NCBI GenBank assembly: GCA_030272585.1
Contig: BSYQ01000003.1
Coordinates: 7,998,001-8,062,000, forward strand
DNA from: Bryopsis sp. KO-2023
Lineage: Eukaryota > Chlorophyta > Ulvophyceae > Bryopsidales > Bryopsidaceae
DNA length: 64,000 nt
Direction: 5' to 3'
Below are positions 19,536 through 28,738 of the stretch, one piece after another. Positions within the stretch are counted from its first letter, which is position 1; each line of letters starts with the position of its first letter. Below the pieces are notes generated by a model, which was not told the origin of the DNA, did no database searches, and saw nothing but the letters and a program-made list of their open reading frames with translations. Position numbers and translations under genes: made by a program.

Positions 19536-20065
19536 ACAAATAGGGTAACCTTGACCTCTGGGGTCACCCCTGCAGCCGTACTTAACGGTGGTGATGGCGT
19601 TTCTGCAGAACGGGAACGGCGGAAGTGGGGACAGCCCCTCTTGAAGTTGATCACACGGCCTTTGCAAGGCACCTTACTCAGGACTCTTCACACAAGCTTT
19701 CTTACAATAATCAATAAAGGTCCAAACTCGAATAAACACAAAAGCCTCACCCAGAATGTCCAATAACCTAAGATCAGCCATTAAATAGGCTGCCGCCTGA
19801 CTCACCCTAGTCCCACTGATCACCTAGGATCCCACCTACTGATGGGGACTACCTAACCTATCAAGCCTAGCTGATCTTCCTAACCTCCCTCAATCCCTTC
19901 CCTTAGTCTCTACCCCTAGGACCGTCCAACCTCGTCATTTCCGCAGCTGGACTGCTACTTCCAGACTGTGGCTGGACTGTCCTAACTACCCCTCCTCTAC
20001 CCGATAGCACTCTGGCCTTGACCAGTGTGACGAAAACGGTGGAGGCGACGTGGTTTGGGGTTACA
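19536..20065 (-). repeat. 5' LTR of element B, followed by primer-binding site
   Basis: On the minus strand it runs from TGTAACCCC to CTATTTGT. The next bases (19535 downward to about 19518) are TGGTTTCGGAGCCAGGTT, close to the initiator-methionine tRNA primer site TGGTATCAGAGCCAGGTT used by many plant LTR elements. Notably, GGTTACA does not stand between this LTR and the primer site, although it closes the outer 3' end of the element. Confidence 0.85.
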
Positions 20066-20285
20066 CATGGTATCTTACTATCGTAAGTTTATACCAGAGT
20101 TTGCTCGAATTGCAGGACCCTTGCATGATCTCATCAAAAAGAATCATGTGTGGACGTGGGGACCTCTGCAACGGGAAGCTTTCGGCAAACTCAAGGAAAA
20201 GATTACCCGCACACCGATCCTTCTCCTACCCGATTCGCTGCTCAAGTACACCGTAATAACGGACGCATCAGGGACTGCATATGGA

Positions 20286-20749
20286 CAGTGATAGGACTTT
20301 ACGGTTACGGTCACCGTAACCGTACCGTAACGCCGTAACCGGACCGTAACCGGAGTACAATTTTCGTCGGAAAATCGTACTTTTACGGCCGTAACCGTAG
20401 CTCCGTACCGCTCCGTACCGCTCCGTACCGGACCGTAATGACCGTAACGGCCGTACCAACCGTAAACCGTAGAAAGTGACCCCCGCGGGGTCCCGCGATT
20501 CCAAAGGAACCCAGGGGGATTCGAACCTGCGACCCTACAGACTGCAGCCTAACGCTTTAGCACTGAACCACACTACTTCACGATGATTTAGGGCCTGCCG
20601 TAGCTATACCGTACCTGTTCCGTACCGTAAAAACAGCATATTACTCCGGTTACGGTACGGAATTACGGCCGTAGTACGGTGACCGTAACCCGACCGTAAC
20701 CGGACCGGACCGGAGCCGGACCAAAAAATCGGCCCAAGTCCTATCTCTG
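20286..20749. mobile_element. hAT-like non-autonomous element H4 (464 bp) with a tRNA-like core
   Basis: It is flanked by the 8-bp target duplication CATATGGA (20278-20285 and 20750-20757). Terminal inverted repeats are CAGTGATAGGACTT at the left and AAGTCCTATCTCTG at the right (13 of 14 pairs). Both size and ends fit the hAT superfamily. The arms are arrays of CCGTAAC/GTTACGG and CGGACC motifs rather than GATCGG. The core holds one tRNA-like cassette on the minus strand (about 20510-20590) followed by a GC hairpin (about 20480-20496). It is inserted in the RNase H region of element A. There is no transposase, so it must be moved in trans. Confidence 0.8.
20510..20585 (-). other. tRNA-like cassette in H4 (Cys-GCA-like)
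   Basis: Read on the minus strand: an A-box-like GTGGTTCAGTGCTAAAGCG, a seven-base anticodon-like loop CTGCAGT (T33 then GCA, as in tRNA-Cys), and a B box in GCAGGTTCGAATCCC. About 25-45 bp upstream is GGTATAGC, a TATA-like element, and the leader contains AATCATCGTG, also found before the cassettes of H2 and H3. A hairpin (CCCCCGCGGGG on the plus strand) follows the 3' end. It is more likely a Pol III-derived (SINE-like) module than a working host tRNA. Confidence 0.55.
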
Positions 20750-20757
20750 CATATGGA

Positions 20758-22662
20758 GCAGTTTTGTGTCAGGACCATGGAAAGGGGCTACAGCCAATAG
20801 CTTACCTTTCAAGACGACTAAAACCAGCTGAGACACGATATTCCGCTTACGAGCGAGAGCTGGGGGCTATAGCATATGCGCTTAGCCAATGGCGACATTA
20901 TCTCGAAGGAGCGCCTGGGGAGGTTACGGTTATGACGGACCATCAGCCGTTAACCTACTTCATGACCCAAGCAACAATGTCGCGGACCCAAGCCCGATGG
21001 TGGAGGTCAGGGTTTTTTGATTCCATAGGTCCAACAATCGTCTATGTTCCTGGCAAAGCCAACGTTTTGGCGGATGCGTTATCCCGAAGCCTTCCTGATG
21101 CTAAGGATCAAATTCATGCTTTGTCGACCTGGGTGGTAGATGAAGCGGATGCATGGAAGACCGCTATTGCAGAAGATCAGAAACTGCAAGCGGAAGTCAA
21201 GAAAATCCAAGAGGGTAAACCCACGAAACTTTCTCTAGAGGATGGCTGGTTGTATTACCAAGCAACTCCCACCTCAGACAAAGTATTAGTGGTACCGAAT
21301 GGATACCGAGAAAAGGTGATGGGGGAATTCCATGATGTGCCGAGTGCCGGCCATGCAGGCGCGGCCCGCACCATGGATGTGCTGAAGCGATACTATTGGT
21401 GGAAAGGAGTTGGCAAGGATGTTCAAGCATATGTGCGGACATGTCCTGTCTGTCAGCGGACGAAAGCTGATACGACAAAGCAAAAAGGACTTTTGCAGCC
21501 ACTCCCAATTCCGTCAGCAAAGTGGGAACAGATTACCACTGACCTCGTGACTGATTTACCAAAGTCACATGGGTTTACCGCCATTGCGGTATTTGTTGAT
21601 CGGTTAACCAAGTACGTTCGCTTTGCACCGTGCACCAAGGAAATAACCGCCCCAGAATATGCGAAGTTGTTTGTGGACAAAATCTACAAACACTATGGCC
21701 TTCCCAAAGTGATCATCTCAGATCGTGACCCCAGATTCACAAGTTCCTTCTGGAGGTCGATGTTTTCACTGTTGGGAACCCAACTCCGAATGAGCACCGC
21801 CTATCATCCACAAACGGATGGGCAGTCTGAAGTAACAATTCGGGTGTTGGAGGATTTCTTGCGGCCTTTTGTGGAACGGTACCCAGATCGTTGGGTAGAG
21901 TTTTTGGCGACAGCAGAATTCGCTGCCAATAACTCCCGCAATGTATCCACAGGCTATGCCCCAGCGCATTTGTTGTATGGGCAGCATATGGGCCAGATTA
22001 CTGTGCATAGGAAGTTGACGGCAAAAGAGGAGTCCGAAATGGCAACCGAAATGGTCAAGAGGATGGACGAACAACTGCAGCAGGCAAAGCAGCAGTATGC
22101 AACCGCACAAGAGCGGATGTGTGTCCAGGCCAACAAAAAGCGACGAGAAGTGACGTTTAAAACGGGGGATGAAGTATTGGTGAAGAGTGCCTTCATACCA
22201 TTGCACTCCCTACAAAAGATCCCACCTAAACTTCGTCGACGTTTTGTCGGACCATTCGTTGTGGACAAGGTCATATCCACAGTGGCCTACCGTCTCAAAC
22301 TTCCACCCCATTGGACTATACATGCCACCTTCCATGTTTCCAAGCTGAAGGCATACAACCGCTTGTCGGAAGATGATAAGCGGGAGGTGGAACTTCCCGA
22401 AGGGGAATTGGTGGATGGCACCATCGAATACGAGGTGGAGCGTATTCTGCGGGACCGAGGAGCCTCCAACCGTAAGGAGTACTTGGTTCTGTGGAAGGGC
22501 TTTGATTTGATGGAAGCCACCTGGGAGCCAGAAGCCCACCTGGCCAATGCCAGCGACCTTTTGGCTGAGTACTTGAAGAACCGCACGCGCTTGCCGACTA
22601 AAGAAGAAGTCCGATCAGAACGGGCAAAGAGACGGACAAGGCGGCGGGGGTTAGCTCTCTAG
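20758..22662 (+). CDS. Pol of element A, right part: RNase H, integrase, chromodomain
   Basis: RNase H features (YSAYERELGAIAYALSQWRHY, MTDHQPLTYF, VPGKANVLADALSR) precede an integrase with a zinc-binding motif ending CPVCQRTKAD, DLVTDLPKS, ISDRDPRFTSSFW and YHPQTDGQSE. A chromodomain (YEVERILRDRGASNRKEYLV, LWKGFDLMEATWEPE) closes the frame. In chromoviruses this domain steers integration to chromatin marks. It is contiguous with the RT-RNase H fragment at 20072-20277 except for H4. Confidence 0.85.
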   Translation, partial: AVLCQDHGKGLQPIAYLSRRLKPAETRYSAYERELGAIAYALSQWRHYLEGAPGEVTVMTDHQPLTYFMTQATMSRTQARWWRSGFFDSIGPTIVYVPGKANVLADALSRSLPDAKDQIHALSTWVVDEADAWKTAIAEDQKLQAEVKKIQEGKPTKLSLEDGWLYYQATPTSDKVLVVPNGYREKVMGEFHDVPSAGHAGAARTMDVLKRYYWWKGVGKDVQAYVRTCPVCQRTKADTTKQKGLLQPLPIPSAKWEQITTDLVTDLPKSHGFTAIAVFVDRLTKYVRFAPCTKEITAPEYAKLFVDKIYKHYGLPKVIISDRDPRFTSSFWRSMFSLLGTQLRMSTAYHPQTDGQSEVTIRVLEDFLRPFVERYPDRWVEFLATAEFAANNSRNVSTGYAPAHLLYGQHMGQITVHRKLTAKEESEMATEMVKRMDEQLQQAKQQYATAQERMCVQANKKRREVTFKTGDEVLVKSAFIPLHSLQKIPPKLRRRFVGPFVVDKVISTVAYRLKLPPHWTIHATFHVSKLKAYNRLSEDDKREVELPEGELVDGTIEYEVERILRDRGASNRKEYLVLWKGFDLMEATWEPEAHLANASDLLAEYLKNRTRLPTKEEVRSERAKRRTRRRGLAL

Positions 22663-22991
22663 ATGACACAGATTGATGTGGGGATGGGAACGATGGTGAG
22701 AGGATGGTATCAGTTCACCCACAATCAAATACATCTGGAGGAGCAAGCTAATCAGTACACAGTCAAGGGGTTGAGGGTAATTACAAAGCGGGCTAGAATC
22801 TGACTGAGGCGACGCTCAATAGAGGAGGTCAGCCATCGGTGACAAGTGGGTGACTCTACCACTTGTATATATACCCACTTCTTCAACCCTCCGCACCATT
22901 TTTCACTTTCGAGCAACCCAGTAAACGGAGCCGAGTTCAGCAAAGAGCGAAGTGTGCGTGTGTGTGTTTGCGGAGAGACCGTCCAGCAGCT

Positions 22992-24755
22992 ATGTCTTCC
23001 AAAGGCAACCGTGAAAGCAAAGATGAACAAATCACGCGTTTGCGGATGGAACGAGACAAATATGGAAAGGAATTAGCGGAAGCTGTGGAAGTAAGCAACA
23101 AGGCTTTGACGGCAAACACAGCATTGCTCCAGCAATTGACGGAAGTAAACAAACTCGCTCAAGAAGGAGTAGGCCATCGAGATGAACTGGCCGACAAACT
23201 TGCCGAACAAGAAGCACTGATGAGGGAAGCGGCTCAAAAACATGCGGAAGAGCGGGCTAAAGAGGAGGCCGACTACCACCAGAAATTTCGGACATTCCAA
23301 CAAGCAATCAGTGATGCCAAAGTGAATGCACGGGGATTAGCTTCTGAGTTGAAGGAAGCCCGGACAACAATCAAAACGCTGGAAGAGGAAAACCAGGCTG
23401 TCCGACAAGAGAAAATCTGCATCACTTCGGAGTTGGGATCCGTGAAAAACAACCTCCAAACTGCGCTGAAGGATCAGTCCTTCTATATCAAAGAAAACAA
23501 GGAATTGCGGGAAGTGCAGACAAAACGCTTCCAAGCGCTGCAGCAGTTGGAGAAAGAGGTGGCGGCCCTCAAAGCGGAAAAAGCGGCGGACAAACGTGGT
23601 GAGCGCGTCGCGCTCGAGACCAAGATCATGATGACGGAGCTGCTAGCATCCAGAGCAGAGGCGGCCAGGCTTCGTCAAATCTTGGAAAAATTCCCACAAG
23701 ATTTGGCGGCCATGGCAACTGGAGTCGTCCAAGGGAAGCTCCACACTCTGTCCGATCAAATGTCGTTGTTGCATAAGGGGAAATTTCAAGATGTGGTAGA
23801 CATCCACAAGATAAAAGAAATCACCCTGACGCATACAAGCTTGCCGCCCGCGAGTGAACTGAAGCATGTCCGAGACTGGGATGGGAGACTCACAAGGGAG
23901 GCCACGAAGATTGCAAGAATGATGGGCCAACCACCATCGCAGCCGACAAACGAGGACGACAGCAGCGATGACGACAGTGATTCCTCGGAAGATGAACAAC
24001 ACCGAAAAGAAAAGGAAGCTGCGGAGGCAGCCAAGGCAGCGGCCGACATTCTGAAGGCCGACAAATTGAGGTCCGACAAAGCTAAGGCCGACAAGGCTAA
24101 GTCCGACAAAGCTGCAGCCGACAAGTTGAAATCCGACAAAGCTGCAGCCGACAAAGCAGCAGCCGCCAAAGCTAAGACGGACACGATCAAGCCCAAGCCC
24201 AAGCCAATCAAGACGACAACACCGACCCGCAAGAGAATGCGTCCATCAAAGATTGCAAAGGAGCTGGAGGAGACACTGCTCAAACGTCACAAGGCAAATG
24301 GTGATCCTCGGTTGTTGGGCCGCACATGTTATCATTGTGCAGGACGACAACTGCATGTAGGAATTCCTGCAGATTGTCAGTCCCACTTTGTGTGCCCCAA
24401 ACATTGGACCAGACACCAAGTGACGGAAAGAATGATCCAGCGATGGAAGGACGACAAGTCTGTGGTTCCGCTTAACATGACTGTGACGGAACTGCATCTC
24501 GGCAAGCGAATGCCGGACTTCCTTCCCCTTGCACCACCACCACCAGCCGACGCCATCGACAATTTGGTTGTTCCATGCCAAATCTGTAATATCCGCAAAT
24601 GTGGATTTCCGTCCGGCTCGAGCACAAAGGCTCTCCGGTCGACGATGACGACAATCCTTCATGAGATGTGGGATCCAGAGCAGGACATTGATTCCGACAT
24701 TGACTCTGATGTTGCTGGTGGCGGCGGTACTGTTGGACCAAGCCAAGCCGACTAG
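22992..24755 (+). CDS. Extra ORF downstream of integrase in element A: coiled-coil plus Cys-rich
   Basis: From the ATG at 22992 the frame codes ~587 residues. Residues ~10-300 are strongly coiled-coil (heptads rich in A, E, K, L; for example LADKLAEQEALMREAAQKHA). Next come an acidic patch (SSDDDSDSSEDE), lysine/alanine repeats (LKADKLRSDKAKADKAK), a basic PKPKPIKTTTPTRKRMRPSK segment, and a cysteine/histidine cluster (CYHCAGRQ..CQSHFVCPKHWTRH, then CQICNIRKCG) resembling plant 4CXXC-type zinc domains. It lies where retroelements may carry accessory genes. It has no signal peptide or membrane segment, so it is not an envelope. Its role is unknown. Confidence 0.55.
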   Translation: MSSKGNRESKDEQITRLRMERDKYGKELAEAVEVSNKALTANTALLQQLTEVNKLAQEGVGHRDELADKLAEQEALMREAAQKHAEERAKEEADYHQKFRTFQQAISDAKVNARGLASELKEARTTIKTLEEENQAVRQEKICITSELGSVKNNLQTALKDQSFYIKENKELREVQTKRFQALQQLEKEVAALKAEKAADKRGERVALETKIMMTELLASRAEAARLRQILEKFPQDLAAMATGVVQGKLHTLSDQMSLLHKGKFQDVVDIHKIKEITLTHTSLPPASELKHVRDWDGRLTREATKIARMMGQPPSQPTNEDDSSDDDSDSSEDEQHRKEKEAAEAAKAAADILKADKLRSDKAKADKAKSDKAAADKLKSDKAAADKAAAAKAKTDTIKPKPKPIKTTTPTRKRMRPSKIAKELEETLLKRHKANGDPRLLGRTCYHCAGRQLHVGIPADCQSHFVCPKHWTRHQVTERMIQRWKDDKSVVPLNMTVTELHLGKRMPDFLPLAPPPPADAIDNLVVPCQICNIRKCGFPSGSSTKALRSTMTTILHEMWDPEQDIDSDIDSDVAGGGGTVGPSQAD

Positions 24756-24901
24756 AGACTGACCAAGCGAGAGACAGTGGTTTCGGGAGTTGGTAGTGGG
24801 CTGAGTGTTAGTTGGACTTTTTGCTTTTATTCTTTTTCTGTTGATTGACTTTTGGGGTTTTCTTTTTCGTGTGTTCACGCACAAGGGTGAGGGCACCCTT
24901 T

Positions 24902-25140
24902 GGGGGGGGGGGGGGGAGTAGTTGATACGAACGTTTGAATTGTAGTACAGTCGTGGTACGGGTATTCGGGTTCTAGGGTGATAAGTTCAGAGAGAACTTG
25001 TAAAACTTAATTATCTCTGAGTGTCGAGTTTCACCCCTGTTCACTCGTTTCTCAAACTCAAGTGTGCACACAACCTCCCAGTGAAAGCCTAGCTAAACAG
25101 GGCCTAACACACAGGCAAACCAGTAGAGACTGGAATTTCG
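24902..25140 (+). other. Polypurine tract and presumed 3' LTR region of element A
   Basis: A run of 15 Gs followed by AG (24902-24918) is a typical polypurine tract. The next bases, TAGTTGATACGAACG, may start the 3' LTR. No second copy is in the window for comparison, so the LTR limits and the border with element E are unresolved. Confidence 0.35.
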
Positions 25141-25689
25141 ACTGATGAGTTGAATGAAGGTCCAGTGGCAGCTCTAAAACCACCTAAGAGTGAGGGAAAG
25201 TCCAAGAAAGAAGTGAGGATTAATCCACAAGCAACTGAGTTGAAATGTTGGTCTTCTGGAGAGGAATCTGATGGGATCCCTGAGAAGTTAAGACCACTTG
25301 GACAGCGACTGGTAAATGATGCAGACAGTTGCAGAATGGAGGCAAATATCATACTAGGGATCCGATGCCGACATGTCGGTCATCGATCAAACCGATCTCC
25401 GATCAAGATCGGCACCTGCAATTTCCGATCAAACCGATCATCGATCAGATCGGTCCGATCAAACCGATCACCGATCAAAATCGGACCGATCACAAAAATC
25501 GGTCCGACTTTTCCGATCAAAATCGACCGATCACCCAATTATGCCTCGGAAACCAGATCGGATCGGGATCGGGATCGGCGTTTTCCGATCAGATCGGATC
25601 TGCCGATCACCCACCGATCCCGATCCGATCATGATCGGAAATCGGGTGACGCACAAAGTAACCCCCGCAGGGTCCCCAGAACCCAAGGG

Positions 25690-25775
25690 AACCGAGTGGG
25701 ATTCGAACACCATACCGCACGATACCGAGTCATCTACACTGAGCACTAAGCCAAGTGGACCACGATGATTTTGTG
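25690..25775 (-). other. tRNA-like cassette, left arm of H2 (Pro-CGG-like)
   Basis: On the minus strand: ATCATCGTGGTCCACTTGGC, an A-box-like TTGGCTTAGTGCTCAGTG, a short stem ATGA/TCGT around a seven-base loop CTCGGTA (T33, then CGG), and a B box GTGTTCGAATCCCACT. About 30 bp upstream is GGTATATC (in reverse) with CAACA, an arrangement like plant tRNA promoters (TATA-like plus CAA). A GC hairpin follows (25660-25676). Function is unproven. Confidence 0.5.
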
Positions 25776-25849
25776 GTTGTTGCAGTGATATACCCTAATT
25801 TCACAGAATTACAAACAGATTAAGGTATATCATCGCAACAGCCACAAAA

Positions 25850-25935
25850 TCATCGTGGTCCACTTGGCTTAGTGCTCAGTGTAGATGACTCGACATCGTG
25901 CGGTATGGTGTTCGAATTCCACTCGGTTCCCTTGG
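25850..25935 (+). other. tRNA-like cassette, right arm of H2
   Basis: This is the inverted partner of the left-arm cassette, with a few differences (loop CTCGACA instead of CTCGGTA; B box GTTCGAATTCC). Preceding it at 25825-25850 are GGTATATC and CAACAGCCAC. The two cassettes are divergent from a shared centre. The base differences mean the arms are diverging copies and not maintained as a perfect palindrome. Confidence 0.5.
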
Positions 25936-26412
25936 GTTCTGGGGATCCTGCGGGGGTTACTTTGTGCGTCACCCGATTTCCGATCATGATCGGATCGGGA
26001 TCGGTGGGTGATCGGCAGATCCGATCTGATCGGAAATTTACCAAATTCACCGACTTCGCGCCTTTCATACCGATCATGATCGGTTCTCTCCGATCATTGT
26101 ACCGATCAAAAAAAAAACGCCGACTTTGATCGGCCGACTATTCCGATCACAGCTCCGCGCCTTGATCGGATCGGGATCGGGATCGGCCGACGCCGTTCTT
26201 TGATCGGATCGGTCGCCGATCCCGATTAATCGGTCCGATCAAGACACCGATCACCGATGATCGGCACCGATCATGATCGGTAAAAAAAAAAAAAAAAAAA
26301 ACCGACTATTTTTGTATCACCCTATAATAGACATTAGTGAAAATCCGATCCCGATCCGACCCCGTTTAGACCTATTTTTAGCAGGCCGATCATTGCCTAT
26401 CATATCCCTAGT

Positions 26413-28002
26413 ATGGCAAATATGGCACAGAATCAAACTATGGATGGAGGAGCCCCATCCCTGAATGTGTTGACAAGAAGTCAAGTGGAACAAGTGAAGA
26501 TACCAAGAGAAAAGATCAGAACTGAGCAAGGAAAGGATGGATATTGCATCAACATCAAGGAACTACTAGAGAAACAGGATGCAAATGTCATCAAACAATT
26601 CAAGTTACAGGAAGGAATTCTCATGAAGAATACTGGGCAATTAGTCATCCCCACATCCATCAGACATGATGTCCTGAAAGAGGCACATGACTCAGCCGTG
26701 GCAGGCCACAAGGGCAGAGAAAGGACTCTTGATCTAATCAAGAGATATTTTTACTGGAGAAGATTGGATAAGGATGTGGCTGAATATTGTAGGACCTGTC
26801 CAAAATGTCAGAAATCTAAGGCAGAAGCGAAGCTTCCAGCTGGGAAGCTGCAGCCGCTCTCGATACCGGAACGACGCTGGGAGTCGGTCAGTCTCGACTT
26901 GATCGTGCAGCTTCCAGAAACGGAACGAGGACATTCGGCGATTGTGGTGTTCGTCGACCGGCTGAGCAAAATGACGCACTTCATACCGACGTCGACGAGC
27001 GCGTCTGCCAGGGATTTGGCGGACATATTCTTCAGAGAGGTGTGGCGACACCACGGGATGCCGACGAGTTTGGTGTCGGACCGCGACAGTCGATTCGTCT
27101 CAGCATTCTGGCGACGACTAATGGAGCTGAGTGGGACGTCTTTAAAGATGAGTTCGGCGTTCCACCCGCAGACCGACGGACAAACAGAAAGGATGAACCG
27201 CGTGCTTGAAGAGACGCTACGCTGTTATGTCGACGCACGGCGGCGCGACTGGGACGAAAGATTGCCGGCGGCAGAATTCGCGTATAACAATGGGAAACAT
27301 GCGTCGACGGGTCACACGCCGTTCTATTTGAACTCAGGGGAGCATCCGTTAGTGCCGATGGCGCTTATCGGAGGTCGACGCGTCGAGAGCGAGATTCGCG
27401 GCGTGCACGACATTCTGTCGAATATGAAGAATGACTTGGATTTGGCTAAACAACTGTGGAAACAAGCTCAGGAGAGGCAACGGAAGTATGCCGACAAGTC
27501 GCGACGTGAAGAAGAGTTCGCGGTTGGAGAACGAGTTTTGCTGACGACCCAGAATCTGTCATTTGCTGGCAGCGGGATTTCGCCGAAGCTCGGACCACGT
27601 TTCGTGGGACCGTTTGAGGTGGTCGCAAGAGTCGGAAAGGTTGCCTACAAGCTCAAGTTACCAGAGACGTGGAAAATTCACGACGTTTTCCATATTGTGA
27701 GATTGCGGAGATTTAAGGAGTCGTCAGACTTTCGACGACCTGAGCCAGAGCCGCCAGCACCGGTGATTAATGAAGAGGAACTCGAATACGAAGTCGAGAG
27801 GGTGCTGGATCACAAGGAAACGAAACGAGGACGGAAGGTGACGAGGAGATATCTGATTCGCTGGGTCGGCTATGGAATCGAACACGATTCCTGGGAGCCG
27901 TGGAAGCACTTGGTTAACGCGTCAGAAAGGGTGGCGGCATACCACCAACTGGTCGGACTCCAGCCTACGAAGGAAGAAGCTATCCTTCGGGGGCGGACGT
28001 GA
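26413..28002 (+). CDS. Integrase-chromodomain frame of element E
   Basis: The frame encodes an integrase zinc region (HDSAVAGHKGRERTLDLIKR..CRTCPKCQKSKAE), a catalytic core (SLDLIVQLPETERG, VSDRDSRFVSAFW, FHPQTDGQTERMN) and a C-terminal chromodomain (YEVERVLDHKETKRGRKVTR, IRWVGYGIEHDSWEPW). The start codon used here comes from the H2 terminal repeat, so the true N-terminus is upstream of the insertion. Base composition changes near 26830: CpG-poor before, CpG-dense after. Confidence 0.8.
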   Translation: MANMAQNQTMDGGAPSLNVLTRSQVEQVKIPREKIRTEQGKDGYCINIKELLEKQDANVIKQFKLQEGILMKNTGQLVIPTSIRHDVLKEAHDSAVAGHKGRERTLDLIKRYFYWRRLDKDVAEYCRTCPKCQKSKAEAKLPAGKLQPLSIPERRWESVSLDLIVQLPETERGHSAIVVFVDRLSKMTHFIPTSTSASARDLADIFFREVWRHHGMPTSLVSDRDSRFVSAFWRRLMELSGTSLKMSSAFHPQTDGQTERMNRVLEETLRCYVDARRRDWDERLPAAEFAYNNGKHASTGHTPFYLNSGEHPLVPMALIGGRRVESEIRGVHDILSNMKNDLDLAKQLWKQAQERQRKYADKSRREEEFAVGERVLLTTQNLSFAGSGISPKLGPRFVGPFEVVARVGKVAYKLKLPETWKIHDVFHIVRLRRFKESSDFRRPEPEPPAPVINEEELEYEVERVLDHKETKRGRKVTRRYLIRWVGYGIEHDSWEPWKHLVNASERVAAYHQLVGLQPTKEEAILRGRT

Positions 28003-28738
28003 TTGGTGGTGACGACTTTACGACGATCGAGGCGAAGGACGACCGGAATACCTACAGACTGACGGATCGCGAGGGGGCGGTTATCGGATTGCGTGATGGG
28101 TACTACCGCTAGGCGACCGCAGACTGCTTTGGGTAAGTCGCTGGAAACCGATCGAAGTCGAAGTGGAAGTTTTTAGAAAAGAGGATTCGAAAAGGAAGTG
28201 AAAAGAAAATCGAATTTGGGTAGCCTGGGAAGAGGCTAGTGTTTTGAAACCTGAATGACCTGATTGTTTATTGACTGGGGATTTCTTATTTTTACTGGAA
28301 CATTTGGGATTCTAGGGACTGGATTCCTGTGTTTTGATTTTCCTGTACTCCCTAGCACTTCCTGGACTTTGAATGTTTTGATTATGTTTCTGGAGGGGAG
28401 TTTGCTAGAGTGCTGGCTGTGAACTGTTTATTTGCTAGCTGGAGGTCAGTGGGACATTGATTGATTGACTGTTTAGTGAACTGACTTGGGCTGGATTCGA
28501 ACTCGAGTGGGCTAGAATGAAATGAGCTGAGCTTTGCCTTTTGGAATTGGCTCGCTTGAGAGAACGAGATAGTGGGACGTTTTTCTTTCTATTCTCGGAT
28601 TGATTCGGATTCGGACTTTGACGGACTTTGGACTGATTTTGGGATACGATCCTGAGTTGCTCTTTTGGATTTTGATAGATGTGACCTCACTCGCCTGACT
28701 GGAGTTTAGTCGGTGAGGTGGAGGGGATTGTAGTCGGG

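Larger units (their letters stand above)
7713..20065 (-). mobile_element. LTR retrotransposon B (Ty3/gypsy-type), inserted in A in reverse
   Basis: B is flanked by the 6-bp target duplication CATGGT (7707-7712 and 20066-20071). Its outer ends are TGTAACC (7713-7719) and GGTTACA (ending 20065). Two 530-bp LTRs (7720-8249 and 19536-20065) read as identical, so insertion is very recent. On the minus strand the order is 5' LTR, initiator-Met-like primer-binding site, a very long gag-protease frame, an RT-RNase H frame, and an integrase frame with a long extension, then a noncoding tail and the 3' LTR. All three frames are long and open, so it looks close to whole. B interrupts the reverse transcriptase of element A. 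Confidence 0.9.
4175..25140 (+). mobile_element. Ty3/gypsy chromovirus A (interrupted by B and H4)
   Basis: This is a plus-strand LTR retroelement of the chromodomain-bearing Ty3/gypsy class. Visible parts are gag with a zinc knuckle, protease, reverse transcriptase, RNase H, integrase, chromodomain, and an extra downstream ORF (22992-24755). It is split by insertion of LTR element B (7713-20065, target copies 7707-7712 and 20066-20071) and by hAT-like H4 (20286-20749). H1 lies across its 5' side, so the 5' LTR is outside the window. A G-run (24902-24917) looks like the polypurine tract, and a 3' LTR probably follows; its end and the border with element E are not resolved. It is broken by at least three insertions and is older than B, whose LTRs look identical to each other. 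Confidence 0.75.
25350..26415. mobile_element. hAT-like foldback element H2 (1066 bp) with two tRNA-like cassettes
   Basis: It has an 8-bp target duplication GCAAATAT (25342-25349 and 26416-26423) and perfect 12-bp terminal inverted repeats CATACTAGGGAT..ATCCCTAGTATG. The arms are dense in GATCGG/CCGATC. The centre (near 25812) is an inverted repeat with arms of about 160 bp, each carrying a tRNA-like cassette pointing outward. A run of 20 As lies at about 26282. There is no transposase; the right terminus is identical to that of H1, so H1-type transposase is the likely source. It is inserted in element E. Confidence 0.85.
25140..28738 (+). mobile_element. Ty3/gypsy chromovirus E, 3' part (interrupted by H2)
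   Basis: Visible parts are a short open segment (25150-25349), then, beyond the H2 insertion, an integrase-chromodomain frame (26413-28002) and about 740 bp of AT-rich tail with no gene (28003-28738), which may contain part of an LTR. The reverse transcriptase part is not seen, so this is a broken remnant. Element C is inserted at its right side at GTCGGG. The exact ends are unknown. Confidence 0.6.

Noticed and set aside
20510-20585. Functional host tRNA-Cys gene
   Set aside because: It lies within a transposable element with target copies, its stems are imperfect, and the same leader and hairpin occur with other tRNA-like bodies; called tRNA-like instead.
22992-24755. Envelope-like gene in element A
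   Set aside because: No signal peptide, no membrane segment and no glycoprotein features; coiled-coil and zinc-like motifs point to an internal protein.
25640-25990. Central inverted repeat of H2 as a stand-alone MITE
   Set aside because: Its own borders lack target copies; the outer ends at 25350 and 26415 have both inverted repeats and an 8-bp duplication, so it is the core of a larger element.
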